Positions 31,401-44,914 of a DNA stretch of 64,000 nt are shown here, in pieces. The translations under genes were made by a program, and so were the position numbers. Under the pieces are notes generated by a model, which did not search any database, was not told the DNA's origin, and was given only the letters and a program-made list of their open reading frames with translations. Numbering within the stretch: the first letter of the stretch is position 1; every line of letters begins with the position of its first letter. This DNA is from Meloidogyne chitwoodi (taxonomy: Eukaryota; Nematoda; Chromadorea; Rhabditida; Meloidogynidae). The DNA is taken from positions 1,984,001 to 2,048,000 of the forward strand of contig JACZZP010000014.1 in NCBI GenBank assembly GCA_015183035.1, given 5' to 3'.

Positions 31401-32453
31401 TAAATTACAAAAAATTCCCCCTTACCACAGCATTTTTTATTTGACTAGTAGAAGAATCAACAATTTTTGAATTTTTTACATTAATATTATTAATAGTACA
31501 ATTGTCATCATCTGATGCTTCATCCTCTGAAGAATTACCCTAAAATTTTTAAATAAAAAAAGACTAAATTTTCCCCTCTTTTAAGGGAAAAAGGTGAGGA
31601 ATTTAAATATTGAGGAATAAAAAAGGGGTTTTTTTGGTGGAATAAATTTCTCAAAGGATTATTAAATAAAAAATCCTCTTTTCCACTTTTCCCTCATGTC
31701 TTCTTTCATTGTTTAAAAAATTTATTAATCAAAAAATAAGCGAAACGGGGGAAAAAGTGAAAAATTTGAACCCTAAAAGTTCTTTTTTTGGTATTTCCAC
31801 AGATAAAATAAACTAAACAATCAAATTAACAAACCCTTTTCAATGTTCTATCCGTAATTGATTCAAACAAAACAACAAAATCCAAATTATCATCATCAAA
31901 TGAATCATTTGCCTTCTTCTTTTTATTATTCTCGTTCGTTTTTTCAATTCTTTTTACTTCATTTTTCTCTTTTTCTTCATTAACTTGATCATCTTCTTTT
32001 TTACCTTCTTTTTGTTCAGATAATAAAGGAAATGCTTGATACATATCTTCACCATCAGATACTTCAATTTCTATCAAATCAGATTTTGAAGGCGTCGAAT
32101 TAGTCTTTTTAGATTTTTTTGGTGTTTTCAATTTATTTTTAGTCTTTTTCCTAATTTTTTAAATAAAGTAAATAAATTCTAAATAAATAAAAGGAAACCT
32201 TCGATTTTGAGACAAAATATTAGTACAACTTGAAGACTGTTGTACACCCAAAGGACCATACATTTGGTCGAACCAATCATCCGAAGGCAAACTAAAAAAA
32301 TAAAATTAAAAAAATTAAATTTCTTAAAAATACTTACTTAACATCAACAACAACCTTGTTTGAACCAGATAAACGAGCCTTTTTATTTATTGAAGGTCCA
32401 TTAACATTTACAGCATTTTTAGCTGCTGCCAATTCCCTTTTTACTGGACGCAT
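28456..32453 (-). CDS. gld-2: GLD-2-like non-canonical cytoplasmic poly(A) polymerase
   Basis: Fourteen exons: 32453-32338, 32291-32199, 32150-31835, 31539-31426, 31374-31240, 31192-31173, 31127-31085, 31040-30968, 30077-30020, 29755-29555, 29334-29242, 29035-28881, 28795-28678, 28636-28456; 571 codons plus stop. The N-terminal 230 residues are charged and disordered (Lys/Glu/Asp-rich). The nucleotidyltransferase core begins near residue 280: VGSTVNGCGAFNSDMDLCL with catalytic DMD at about 304-306, third Asp in YQKLEVDINVNN (about 371). Next come FPALCLLVKHWAKKKGI and the central domain SYSLILMVLHFLQ...LPNLQFLYP, typical of GLD-2/TENT2, which extend poly(A) tails of maternal mRNAs. The intron between GAFNS and DMDL (30078-30967) contains a 0.7-kb foldback element. 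A tRNA-like sequence sits in intron 10. Orthology to GLD-2 rather than another TENT is likely but not certain. Confidence 0.88.
29430..29505 (-). pseudogene. tRNA-like sequence in GLD-2-like gene intron
   Basis: Minus strand: tgtggtgtggtggataaag A-box region and ggggttcgatacc B-box region. Stems are imperfect. Lies in the intron 29335-29554, same strand as the gene. Confidence 0.55.
30093..30795. mobile_element. 0.7-kb foldback transposon with about 110-bp terminal inverted repeats
   Basis: Left end (from about 30093) and right end (to about 30795) are near-identical reverse complements for about 110 bp, starting ttgg(t/c)acttattaag then aacggggggctctttctgca. A second inverted pair lies inside: about 30255-30375 against 30430-30560, both with ccatttttgggccca. 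No transposase frame is present, so the element is non-autonomous. It lies in the intron that separates the GSTVNG and DMD catalytic motifs of the GLD-2-like gene. Confidence 0.85.
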
Positions 32454-32798
32454 AATTTTAAATAATATAAATATTCTAAAAAATGTTTTAAAAAATAAAA
32501 TAATTTTTTAAATAAAATAATTGAAAAACAACATTTAAAATACATTTAAAAAAATTAAAAACTTTATTTGAATACAAATAATTATTAAACATAGTAAAAC
32601 GGAACCACACCCCAGAGAATAGCAAAAGATTTGGCAAGATTAATTCTAAATTTTTCGAAGCAAGGCATTAACCCACTCAACCACACAAACACATACGAGT
32701 AGTTTCTTTTTCATTTATTATCTAGGCTTGAAGATTATGTTAGCCAGCCAAAATTAAAATTACCTAATACCCAATTTTTGTATAACAAAAATTATCAA
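32454..32798. other. Spacer between two minus-strand genes with half tRNA-like sequence
   Basis: Around 32650-32690 the minus strand reads tgtggttgagtgggttaatg, an A-box-like block, with no clear B box. Otherwise AT-rich; holds the promoter of the GLD-2-like gene. Confidence 0.35.
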
Positions 32799-34517
32799 TT
32801 AATCATCACATAAATAAAACCATAAATTATCATCATTTCCATTTTTGACCCAACTCAATCCTTTCTTTTGTTTTTTCCAATCCAATTTTTTATTTTCTGG
32901 CAATTCTTTTCTTCCAAGTAAATATTGTCTATAAGGCTCCATTTCAACATCATCCCACGGAGTAAATCTTTAAAAATAAAAATAAATTTTTATAAAAAAA
33001 GGAATTGTTATTTTTATATGTTTTTTTAATGATAAAAATAACCCTTAGAAATTCACAAAAATTAAAAAATAGCGAAAATTAATATCTCATATCGCCACTT
33101 TTAAAAGTCTATCAATTTTAAATGTTCTAGAAATATTTAGACTAATCATTGATTTTTCATTTTCACATTTTTGAGCTGCCGAGAGTATAAAATAAATTTC
33201 AAAAAATTTTTAAAATTTCAAAATTCAAATTTTCATTAAAAAACCTTATTGCATTTTGGTCATCTGATGCAGGCATTGCATAAATTTGAGTACGGCTACT
33301 TCTAAAAAATAAAATTTATCCAATTCCCATTAAAAATAAAATACAAACCTTACAGCATTATGAGCTAATTGAACAAATTTTGATCTATTTTCTTTTAATA
33401 AAATTGCAGCTTCTGGATTTGCAGCAAGTGAGGATTCACCACTTTGACAACGAAAGAATATTCCCTTTAAAAATTTTAAAAATAAATAAACTGATAGATA
33501 TCAACTTTATTCAAAATTAGTAGGAAATACCAAGGTTTATGGTTCACATATTTCACTTTTCCCCACATTTTCCTTATTTTTTTTTTATTTTCCCTGTTTT
33601 TACTTTCAAAAAAATAGAGGAAACTTTATAAGAATGAAAAAAGGCAAAAAGCACCAAATAAATAAGTAGAATATAAAAAAGAGAACCATAAACACGTTGG
33701 TATTACACAAGGGTCACAAACCTTGGAATTACCCAACTAATATTTTAACTCATTGTCAAGGTATAAATCCCCAAAAAGTTGTTTAAAAACAATATTTTAT
33801 ACTTAAATTAAACCTGTGTAGCTGTAATAACTTGATAAATATGATTTCTATCACGTTGCCATCCACTAGGAAAAAATCTATTTAGATCAACACAATTAGT
33901 CTTTGGATTAACTAATGGATGAAATAAAGGCTCTTCAAACTGAACGATCTAAACTTTAAAAAATAAAATTAAATTAAAAAAAAACAAAACTGGAACTTCA
34001 ACAGTGTCAGGAAATTCTTCAGGAATTGTTATTGTAAAACGAAATAATCCGCCATAAAATATTCCTGTTCGAACAACTATTAGTCCAAACCAAATTAATG
34101 GGGATTCAGCGCCAGGAGTGATATAGACACCTTCAATGAAGTTTTTTACAACGGCATCACTAAAAATGTAAATAATATGAATCATTTTCAGAGATTTTGG
34201 ATCATCCAGGTCAACAAATTAAATCAACAAGTTTAAGGATTTTAAAAAAAATTCCGTTTCCTAAAGTTCTGTGATGTCTCCTTTTTAATCTCTAATTAAA
34301 ATAAAAAGACTTACTATTCTCTGTAAATACAATGCAATTGTTCTTGTTTTAGTGTAACATCCAAAAGAGGTTCGGAATTGTTGAGACTTCTTATTGGAGA
34401 TTCTTCACAATTTGGGTCAACAATATTAGTCGAAGTTGTGGCTTTATTATTGACTTCGAAACTGTCTACTACATCACCATCTTTTTCAATGAATTTAACA
34501 CTTTCCGACGAACGCAT
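32799..34517 (-). CDS. AKTIP/FTS-like inactive ubiquitin-conjugating (UEV) protein
   Basis: Six exons: 34517-34315, 34159-33991, 33948-33814, 33464-33349, 33301-33245, 32967-32799; 282 codons plus stop. The core YDAVVKNFIEGVYITPG, PLIWFGLIVVRTGIFYGG, FRFTITIPEEFPDTVEVP and EEPLFHPLVNPKTNCVDL follows the E2 fold. The region after HPLV (NCVDL) has Cys, but the usual HPN...G.CL.IL active-site pattern is absent, as in AKTIP. AKTIP works with Hook and FHIP proteins in dynein-driven endosome transport. The 60-residue N-terminus is acidic and the C-terminus is Lys-rich. Length is near human AKTIP (292). Orthology is inferred from the motif order. Confidence 0.82.
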
Positions 34518-34940
34518 TAAAATTCTAAAAATTAAAAAACAAAGTTTATTAAAATTGCCGAAGTATTGTCTCGGATTCGGCGCGTCCGCCTGAACGAAAT
34601 GTTAAAAACCCCGAGAACGGAAAATGGAAATTGAAAAGTGACCGCCGGACAAAACGGGAAAAACCAGCAATTACGATCCTGGTTTACTCCCAAGTGTCTT
34701 CAAAAAAATGATCGGGAAAAGGATAAGGGCCCGTTCACGTCACGATTTCTAATTTACTGCCCAAATTAAACGCCAACATTTTTTAGAGTTTTCAATTTTG
34801 CTTATCTGTCTTTATTATATTTATTAAATTATAATATTTTGTTCTTTTTGTATTTGAGGCTTTCTGCCAAAAATATACGTCTAAAAAATTCAATTAAAAT
34901 TTTTTAAATATTTTTTTAGTTAAATATTTTCAAGTAAAAA
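34518..34940. promoter_or_regulatory. Bidirectional promoter region with GC-rich patch
   Basis: 423 bp between the AKTIP-like gene (-) and SRP54 (+). From about 34560 to 34745 base composition rises sharply (blocks such as cggcgcgtccgcctgaacg and gaccgccggacaaaacggg), unlike all flanking sequence. A ttttttag acceptor at about 34919 probably marks the SRP54 leader. Confidence 0.5.
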
Positions 34941-37787
<2,847 letters not shown>

Positions 37788-38319
37788 ATAAAAATTGGAC
37801 AATGTATATCTTATTAAATATATTTAACAAATTTATGTTTCTTTAATTTAATAAATTAGGGATACTCCTTTCTATTTGGATATATCTCCTGAGTCCTAAC
37901 GTTTGAGTCCAGACTCGATTGAGTACTCACGATTTACCCATTTGAGTACCAAAAATTTATTTTATTTTATTCCTAACTTCGTTAAAATTCAACTAAATTT
38001 GTATTCTCATTCGATTCAGCTAGAAGAGCTCTTTTGAATAACTATAATTTATATTTTATATCATTCGTATATGGGAAAAAAATTTAAGAGAAGTACGAGT
38101 ATTTATAATAGTGACTCAACCGGGAGGACTCAAATGGGTCAGCCCGAGAAGTCGCAAGACGAGAAGTCGCGGGCCATTCAGCGCGCAATAGTATATCAAA
38201 TGCAGAATTAGAGATAAAAAGGAAATCAGAGACTACTTGCGACTTTTCGGCCTTCGAGGCGTGTCCCGACTTGATAACTGCTCCATTTTATTTTGATTTC
38301 TAAATTTAATACCAAATGT

Positions 38320-38662
38320 TTTATTTAGTATATATTGTGTGTTTTTTAAACTATTTTCTCAACGCTTCATGAAAGTTTTTTCCAGTGTACTGCATAGATA
38401 TACTCGTTTCAATACAAACAAGGCTCCATTGATACTTTCACTGCTAATTTTTGGCTCAATTTGTATGGGATTGTTGGCTATTTTTTGGCAAGAAACGCTT
38501 TGGTTATTTGGAACGGAACATTCTTTAGCACTTATTTTCTTTACTTTTTGCATGGCTTTGGTTTGTTTTTAATTTTACTATTTTTTGGTTTTTAGAATTT
38601 CTGATTTTTCTTTACTAGCATAAATTTTTAGATGAATTTTACATTTGTTTCTATATTTAAAC
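38320..38662 (+). pseudogene. Chimeric fragment: start of the 41.4-kb gene fused to SLC52 exon 3 copy
   Basis: 38340-38383 resembles 41370-41415 (ttctcaacg..gcttc and gaaagttttttcca against gaaagtttgttcca), the start of the small membrane protein gene, without its intact ATG. From 38384 the sequence abruptly matches 42757-42990, the third exon and following intron of the riboflavin transporter, with only a few substitutions. No open gene results. Confidence 0.85.
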
Positions 38663-38667
38663 GTTTT

Positions 38668-39141
38668 TAGGGTATCTCTCAATATAAAAAGTTTTCTTTT
38701 ATTATTCCTCAATATATAAAAATTTAATTTTTTTAGAGTAATGAAATGAATCCAAAAAATATAAATTTTAACAAAATGACCGAATTAAACCAACAAATGG
38801 CTAAAGTAATGGATCCTCGTGTTCTTCAACAAATGGGAGGATTGTCTGGACTGCAAAATTTGTATATTAATTTTAAATATAATTAATAGAGAGCCAAGGT
38901 TTGGGATTTTTTATACCCATAGTCCAGTCGAGGAATTTTTTGATAATTTCGAGATTTTTTTGCTGGGCATGAGATTTTCTAGAGTCCAAATACTTACATG
39001 AGTCCATGAATCAGATCAATAAATTAAACAAAGATGCCAGTTCCAGAATTTTTAGATTCTTGATTGAGATTGTCTTGTTCTTTTTTTAAATTTTTTTATT
39101 ATAGGATGGAACAACTACACGGAGGAAGTGGTGATATGGCT
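38668..39141 (+). pseudogene. SRP54 3'-end copy, 5' part
   Basis: Matches 37305-37740: the ctcaatataaaaagttttct block, the penultimate coding exon (reads [33 protein letters not shown]) and the start of the last exon (ggatggaacaactac against ggatgaaacaaatgg). The exon is then interrupted by a transposon at 39142. Confidence 0.88.
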
Positions 39142-41112
39142 GGGGCCTATGCGAAATGCATCATATCTGTGATATGGCATGCCATCTTTATGACATGTCA
39201 TATGTATCTGTTTAAATTGTATCATATGTAATATATGATATCATATTTATGATATCACATGCCGCATATGATTCGCCGATATGATACGGGGATATGACTG
39301 CTACAAATGACGTCGTGTCATATGCGGATGTCATATATAAATTATTCTGTTCGAATTAAAAATCGTACATATGATATGATGCCTACTTATGATTTCTCCC
39401 ATTTTTGGGAAATTACGGTCAAAAGAGTCGAAATGTAAAAATGTTTTGCCTACTTTGATATTTTATCCAATAAATTTCGAAAACCAAACCAATATTTATG
39501 AAATTATAGGACGAGTTAATTCACTTTTTGGAATAAATTAACAGAATTAAGTGATTTATATTCTCATTTTTGGCCATTTTATATAAAAAAGTGACTTACC
39601 ATCCATTTACCCTTCATGTGGATGTCCCTAAATCGGTAATTAGTCGATTGGAATTGGATGGAATGTAGGATATATTATTATAGAACTTTAAGTAGTGAAG
39701 AGCAGTGATGGAAAGTCCCAAAATTTCTACTGGAACCGGTTCCAGTTCTGGAACCTGTTTTTGAATTTTTGCAGTTCCAGTTCCGGAACTGCATTTTTAA
39801 TTTTCATAGTTCCAGTTCCAAACCGGTCCCAGGAATCAACCAGTTCCGCAGTTCCAGTTCCGGAACTGGAACTTTCCATCACTGGTGAAGAGTAGAACAT
39901 ACATATGGGAAATAAGATTTGTATATGTGAGAAACTTTTATCCCGCCTCTAATGATACTAGCTGGGATAACTGAAAATATGTGAAATTTTGAATAATATA
40001 AAAGACCTCAATTAAATTGAGAAAAGTTGGAATAAGTCAGAGATTAAATATATTAGGAAAGAAAAGACGTAGTTGAATTGCTAAACTTTAGAAAAAATGG
40101 AGATTAAAGAAAATAGGGCAACTATAGAAAGACCAAGAGCACACAGTGATTTTGGCTTTGAAAATAATAATGATTAACAAAATGCCTTTGAAAAGATGAA
40201 GAAAAAAATTTTTTTAATTTGAATTTTAAATAAATTCTGTGTGGATTGACATTTTATCCGAAGCCAATAAAATTATCGAAATAAAGCCTAGGGCAGTTAA
40301 ATTTTGCTCAAATATAATATTTTAAAATGTTTATTTTTTTAAATTATAAGAACAATTTCGATGTTGTCCTTATAACGATAGTGACTGAGAGATGTACAAA
40401 TTTTTCAAAATAAAAAGTTGTAGAAAAAATATCTAAAGTAGGATAAAATATATTAAAAATTTTTGGAGTGAAGTTTTTTTGCCTTCAGATTCCGAAGGTG
40501 AAATAATGGAAGAAAATGAAAATATACATTTAGATAAATTTTTTTTAATAACAAGACGATCCAAAATGTTTTTAGGGCCTTTAGACATGCTACTAATTTA
40601 GATGAATAAATATAGACTTATAACTTTTGAAAAAATTGTGTTAAAAATTTATATTTTATATCATTTGATAGAGGAGAATGTTTACTATGATATACCAAAA
40701 AATCAAAATTTTACCTCCTCTCATCTAAAAGATATAAATTTTTAAAGAAGCCTACCCCCATGCGTGTATGCACTTTAAAGTGGATACACCCGCATATGAT
40801 TTTTGTTGGGAGGACGTATCATATCGCAGATATGACACGGTTTAATTCGAACAGACATATGACATGTCAGCGGAAAAATCATGCGCCGCATATGACATGT
40901 CGTAAATATGATATCAGAGGCTTGATATCATACCTATGATACAATTCAAACACGCATATGACGGCTACGTATGACATGTCATAAATATGATACAACATAT
41001 GATGGCCCGATATGATTTTTCATATGACACAATTCAAACAGAAACTTTACATATGACATGTCATAGATATGGCATGTCATATCACAGATATGACGCATTT
41101 CGCATAGGCCCC
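39142..41112. mobile_element. 1.97-kb terminal-inverted-repeat element
   Basis: Begins ggggcctatgcgaaatgc and ends gcatttcgcataggcccc. The inverted similarity continues as catatgac/gtcatatg-rich sequence for well over 100 bp at each end. The flanks rejoin a SRP54-copy exon (gatatggct at left, tggacttgg at right), which fixes the borders. Any target duplication is only 1-3 bp and unclear. There is no transposase-sized frame. A second element is nested at 39703-39884. Superfamily unresolved. Confidence 0.85.
39703..39884. mobile_element. 182-bp hAT-type MITE with 8-bp target-site duplication
   Basis: Terminal inverted repeats cagtgatggaaagt / actttccatcactg. Direct flanks are identical: gtgaagag at 39695-39702 and 39885-39892. 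An 8-bp duplication and CAGTG-type ends are hallmarks of the hAT superfamily. The interior has repeated gttccagttcc/ggaactg units. Nested within the 1.97-kb element. Confidence 0.92.
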
Positions 41113-41260
41113 TGGACTTGGTTAAAAGAAATAAATAATGTAGTAGGTTGATATGTGACAATGTTTATTTCACCTAATTTTCTTTCCTCAAATTTATGTT
41201 TTTTTTAATTTAACAAATTAGGTATTTGTATAAATTTGTGCTAAGCATAAAAATTAAATT
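41113..41260 (+). pseudogene. SRP54 3'-end copy, 3' part
   Basis: tggacttggttaaaagaaat resumes the last SRP54 exon after the transposon; a TAA comes at once. Downstream, aaatttatgttttttttaat and aacaaattaggt match the sequence just 3' of the real SRP54 gene (37825-37860). Confidence 0.8.
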
Positions 41261-41391
41261 TTTTTAATTAATTCATCAATTTAAAGCATTTTTATTTGTT
41301 TTTATAATATTTTAGTTATAATTAGTATGTACTTATATTAGTTTTTATTTTAGTAATCGTGTGTTGTTCTTCAAATTATTTATTCTCAACG

Positions 41392-42055
41392 ATGCTTTCG
41401 CGAAAGTTTGTTCCAATTTTTGCAGCAAAAAGATTTGAGTTTGTTTATTTTTTATTATGAATCCAATTTTAATTATATTTTAAGAAGCAAGGCTGTTAGC
41501 TATCAATATGTTGCACATCCAGTGACTGGAAAACTGCCACCAACTTTGGAAGAATTTGATCCTATCAATCCTGGAGAATGGCAGATTGGAGTATTTTTTT
41601 TTAATTTTTAACGTTTGCTTTTTAACCTTTAAATTTAAGGTTGGAGGGAAGATTCTTCCTCGTCTTCCAGAGGGCACTCGATGTGGTCAATTGGTTATGG
41701 GGAAGTATGGACTTTATGATCCAAAAGTTAGGGAACTTCAAGATCGACTTTGGGTATTTACTTTTATTTTTAATTTTTCTTGATTTTCATAAATCTAAAA
41801 ATTGAAAAATTCCTTTTTTCGAAAATTTCCCTCACATATTTAACTAAAAGTTATATATTTTTAAAGGAAGGCACTGCTGGAGGAACACTTCCAACGGAGA
41901 CAGCAACTCCTTATTTGAGAAAGTGTCGCGATTTTTTAGGCGTTTGTGTTTTTATTAGCATCTTTATAAGCCTCCATAGTATGGCTACATTGCTTTGGTC
42001 AACTAAAGAGGATCCTCTTTGGCCTTATTCTTTGTTTAACAAGAAGAAAGAATAG
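41392..42055 (+). CDS. Small single-pass membrane protein, probably mitochondrial
   Basis: Four exons: 41392-41438, 41485-41590, 41640-41753, 41867-42055; 151 codons plus stop. The N-terminus MLSRKFVPIFAAKRF is basic and lacks acidic residues, like a mitochondrial presequence. A soluble region follows with VAHPVTGKLPPTLEEFDP and GGKILPRLPEGTRCGQLVMG. One membrane helix (FLGVCVFISIFISLHSMATL) lies near residues 115-135, then a short Lys-rich tail (LFNKKKE). The size and layout would fit an inner-membrane respiratory-complex accessory subunit, but I do not recognise the family. A degraded copy of its start occurs at 38340-38383. Confidence 0.7.
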
Positions 42056-42466
42056 AAAATTTGCGTATAATTTGTAATAACGATAGAATATAGGGATGAA
42101 AAGTAATTTTAATTTGAAAGTGTTATTTTAAATATTGGGAGATTTGGAGATATTCTGGACTTTGATTTTTATTTTTGGGTTTGTTAACTTTTAGCTATTT
42201 TTATAAATTTAATTGGGGGTTTTATAATTTTACTTGTCTGAATGGTAAAGACCTTGTCTTGATCGAGGAACTAAAAATTAAAAAGGTCACAATCCAACAC
42301 AATTAATGTCCAGACAAATCGTTTTAGTGTGTTGTTTATCAATTATAAAAATGTATTTTTGTGACTAATAAATTTTTTATTTTTATACATTATCTGTGGC
42401 TAAATACAAATAATTTATCTTTTCTTTTGTTTTAAAAACTTTATTTTTAACTTTATGCTTTAGAAA
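42056..42466. other. Spacer with decayed tRNA-like sequence
   Basis: At 42234-42302 tgtctgaatggtaaagacct and aggtcacaatccaacac resemble decayed A and B boxes. A tttag acceptor ends at 42463, four bases before the next start codon. Confidence 0.35.
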
Positions 42467-44602
42467 ATGGTCAACATAACTGCGTTTTTGCTTGTTATAA
42501 TGTTTGGTTCAAGGCATATTTTTTTTTTTAATTTTATTTTATTAAAATTTATATTTTTTCAGTACTTGGTTAACGATAAATGCAATTTGGGTTGAATTGT
42601 CTTTATACACAAGCCGTTTGCCTGAAGGATGGTCTCTTCCCTCTTATCTTTCTTTAATCATTCAGGTTTGCATATTTTCAATAAAACAATTGGGTCTTAT
42701 TTTTTATGATTTACTCTTTAATCTTTAAGGCAGCCTGTCTTCTAACTCTAATCTATAGTGTATTGCATAGATATACTCGTTTCAATACAAACAAGGCTCC
42801 ATTGATACTTTCACTTCTAATTTTTGGCTCAATTTGTATGGGATTGTTGGCTATTTTTTGGCAAGAAACACTTTGGTTATTTGGAACTGAACATTCTTTA
42901 GCACTTATTTTCTTTACTTTTTGCATGGCTTTGGTTTGTTTTTAATTTTACTATTTTTTGGTTTTCTATAATTTCTTTACTATCATAAATTTTTAAATGA
43001 TTTTGCATTTCTACATTTAATCGTTTTTCAGGTTTGTGCTTCATCAAATCTTTTCTTCATGCCGTACATGGCTGATTTTCACAATTCTTATATGAGTGCT
43101 TATTTTTTGGGAATGAGCTTTAGTTCTTTTATTCCAAGCTTTTTCAAACTTGTTCAAGGTTATTTTATTTTGATATATTTAAAAATAGTTAAAAACTTAA
43201 ATATTTTTTTATTTTAATTTTTTTATTTTTTAAATTTAGGAGTGGGGAAATACACTTGTGTTGATCATTTATTACCTAATGGTACAACTAAACTTGTTGC
43301 AGTCCCGACAGACCCTCTTTTTTCAATCAAAATATACAATTCATTAATTTTTGTTTGGATGAGTATTGCAACTGCTTCTTTTGCTATTCTTCACTGGAAG
43401 TTTGAACACGTTAAAGAAAAAAAGAAAATTAGTGGAACTCCTCAAATTGCTGGTGAAAATGCTTTTGCTGAAGTTGTTAGAGAACAAATTGATGAAAATA
43501 CAGATGAACATAGACCGCTTAATGTAAGTTGAGATAAAAGTATAAAAACATGTTTATTTATTAAATAAACATTATCTTATGAAAAAGTTTATTTTATTAA
43601 AAACATGTTTGTCTAAAACATTTTTATGAAAAACATGTTTTATTTGTCTAAAACATTTTTTTAATTTTATAAAAACATGTTTATTTTACCTTTCCCAAAA
43701 CATGTTTGTATTAAAGTGTTTTATTCGTTAAAAATGTTTTCTGTTTCTTTAAAACTTTTAATAAAACATTTAGTCAATACCTGTACAAGAAAACACTGCA
43801 AACATTAAATTGCAGAATTTTGGAGGCAGAATGCGATATTGGATGCTAATCTCAATGTTAACCTTAATTAGTGCAGAAATGAATACAATTATTCCTTCAG
43901 TTCAAAGTTATGCTACACTTGCTTATTCAATGGTTTTTTTTTTACATTTTTCTAAATTTTTATTTATTTTTCTTTTTAGGTTACCTATCATTTGGCATTA
44001 ACACTTTCTAATATTTCACATCCTCCAGCCAATTTTTTACCAATTTGGTGTAAGCCTAGTTCAATATCTATCATTTTTTTCTTGACTGCTATTTGCACAG
44101 GTTTTTATTAATCATTTTTATTTTGACTTATTTTCCCAATTTTAAGTTAGTACCGCTTTTATTTTTGTTTTGGCACTTCAAAGTCCTGAACCGATACTTC
44201 GCAATTCTTATCCATTTATTGGAAGCTTTCTTTCGGTATTTCTTTTTAATTTAAAATTTTAATTTATTTTATTTGTTTAGGTTGGCGCATCTGTTCTAGC
44301 AGGATTTTTATGCTCATATCTTCGAACACTAATCACTGGATTGGTCAGAAGTGAACAAGCAAATAGTGAAAAAGCTTTGTTTTGGTGTGGATTCTTTATG
44401 CAGGTATTTTATAATTTTTAGAATTTTTTTTACATTTTTGAAAATTTTATTTTTTATATTATGAGTAAGGGTATTTCCTTAGAATTTTTATTTTCTTTAA
44501 AAATATGCCTCTAAGATTGGCTCGGTGATTGGAGCATGTGCAATGTTTCCTTTAGTTAACTACTACAACATTTTTAAAAAAAGAGATCCTTGTATTACTT
44601 AA
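42467..44602 (+). CDS. Riboflavin transporter, SLC52 family
   Basis: Ten exons: 42467-42513, 42563-42665, 42730-42933, 43032-43158, 43240-43523, 43774-43932, 43980-44100, 44147-44235, 44281-44403, 44516-44602; 447 codons plus stop. The start [20 protein letters not shown] followed by [19 protein letters not shown] is the SLC52A signature. Later blocks include [54 protein letters not shown] and a C-terminal [14 protein letters not shown]. Eleven membrane helices are expected; at least ten hydrophobic stretches are visible. It imports vitamin B2 across the plasma membrane. The first intron uses a GC donor (caag/gcatat). Exon 3 has a duplicate at 38384-38577. Confidence 0.9.
43530..43772. repeat. 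AAAACATGTTT-rich intronic repeat
   Basis: SLC52 intron 5 holds several degenerate copies of a unit with aaaacatgtttattt. Related aatgttttt units recur up to 50.3 kb. Confidence 0.6.
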
Positions 44603-44914
44603 CACTTTTTTAACAACTTTAAACAACAAAAATTTTTTTATAAAATTCTTTTTAAAATATTTTTAATCATTATTTTTTGTGCCTTAATTTTTTAACTATC
44701 ATACATTCCATTTTAACTAATTATTTTTTTAGTACAAAGCATTTTTTATTTTTCATATTAAAACGAAATTACTCAGTAAAATTTTTTTTAGCTGAAATAT
44801 TTTTACTAATTAATTAATTTTTTCCATAGGTTACTAGAGATAATTTAAACATTTTTATATTTAAAAATAAGTACAAATAATACAACATATACATACATAT
44901 TTTTAAGTAATTTT

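Noticed and set aside
38359..38553. 64-residue minus-strand open frame
   Set aside because: Antisense of the duplicated SLC52 exon.
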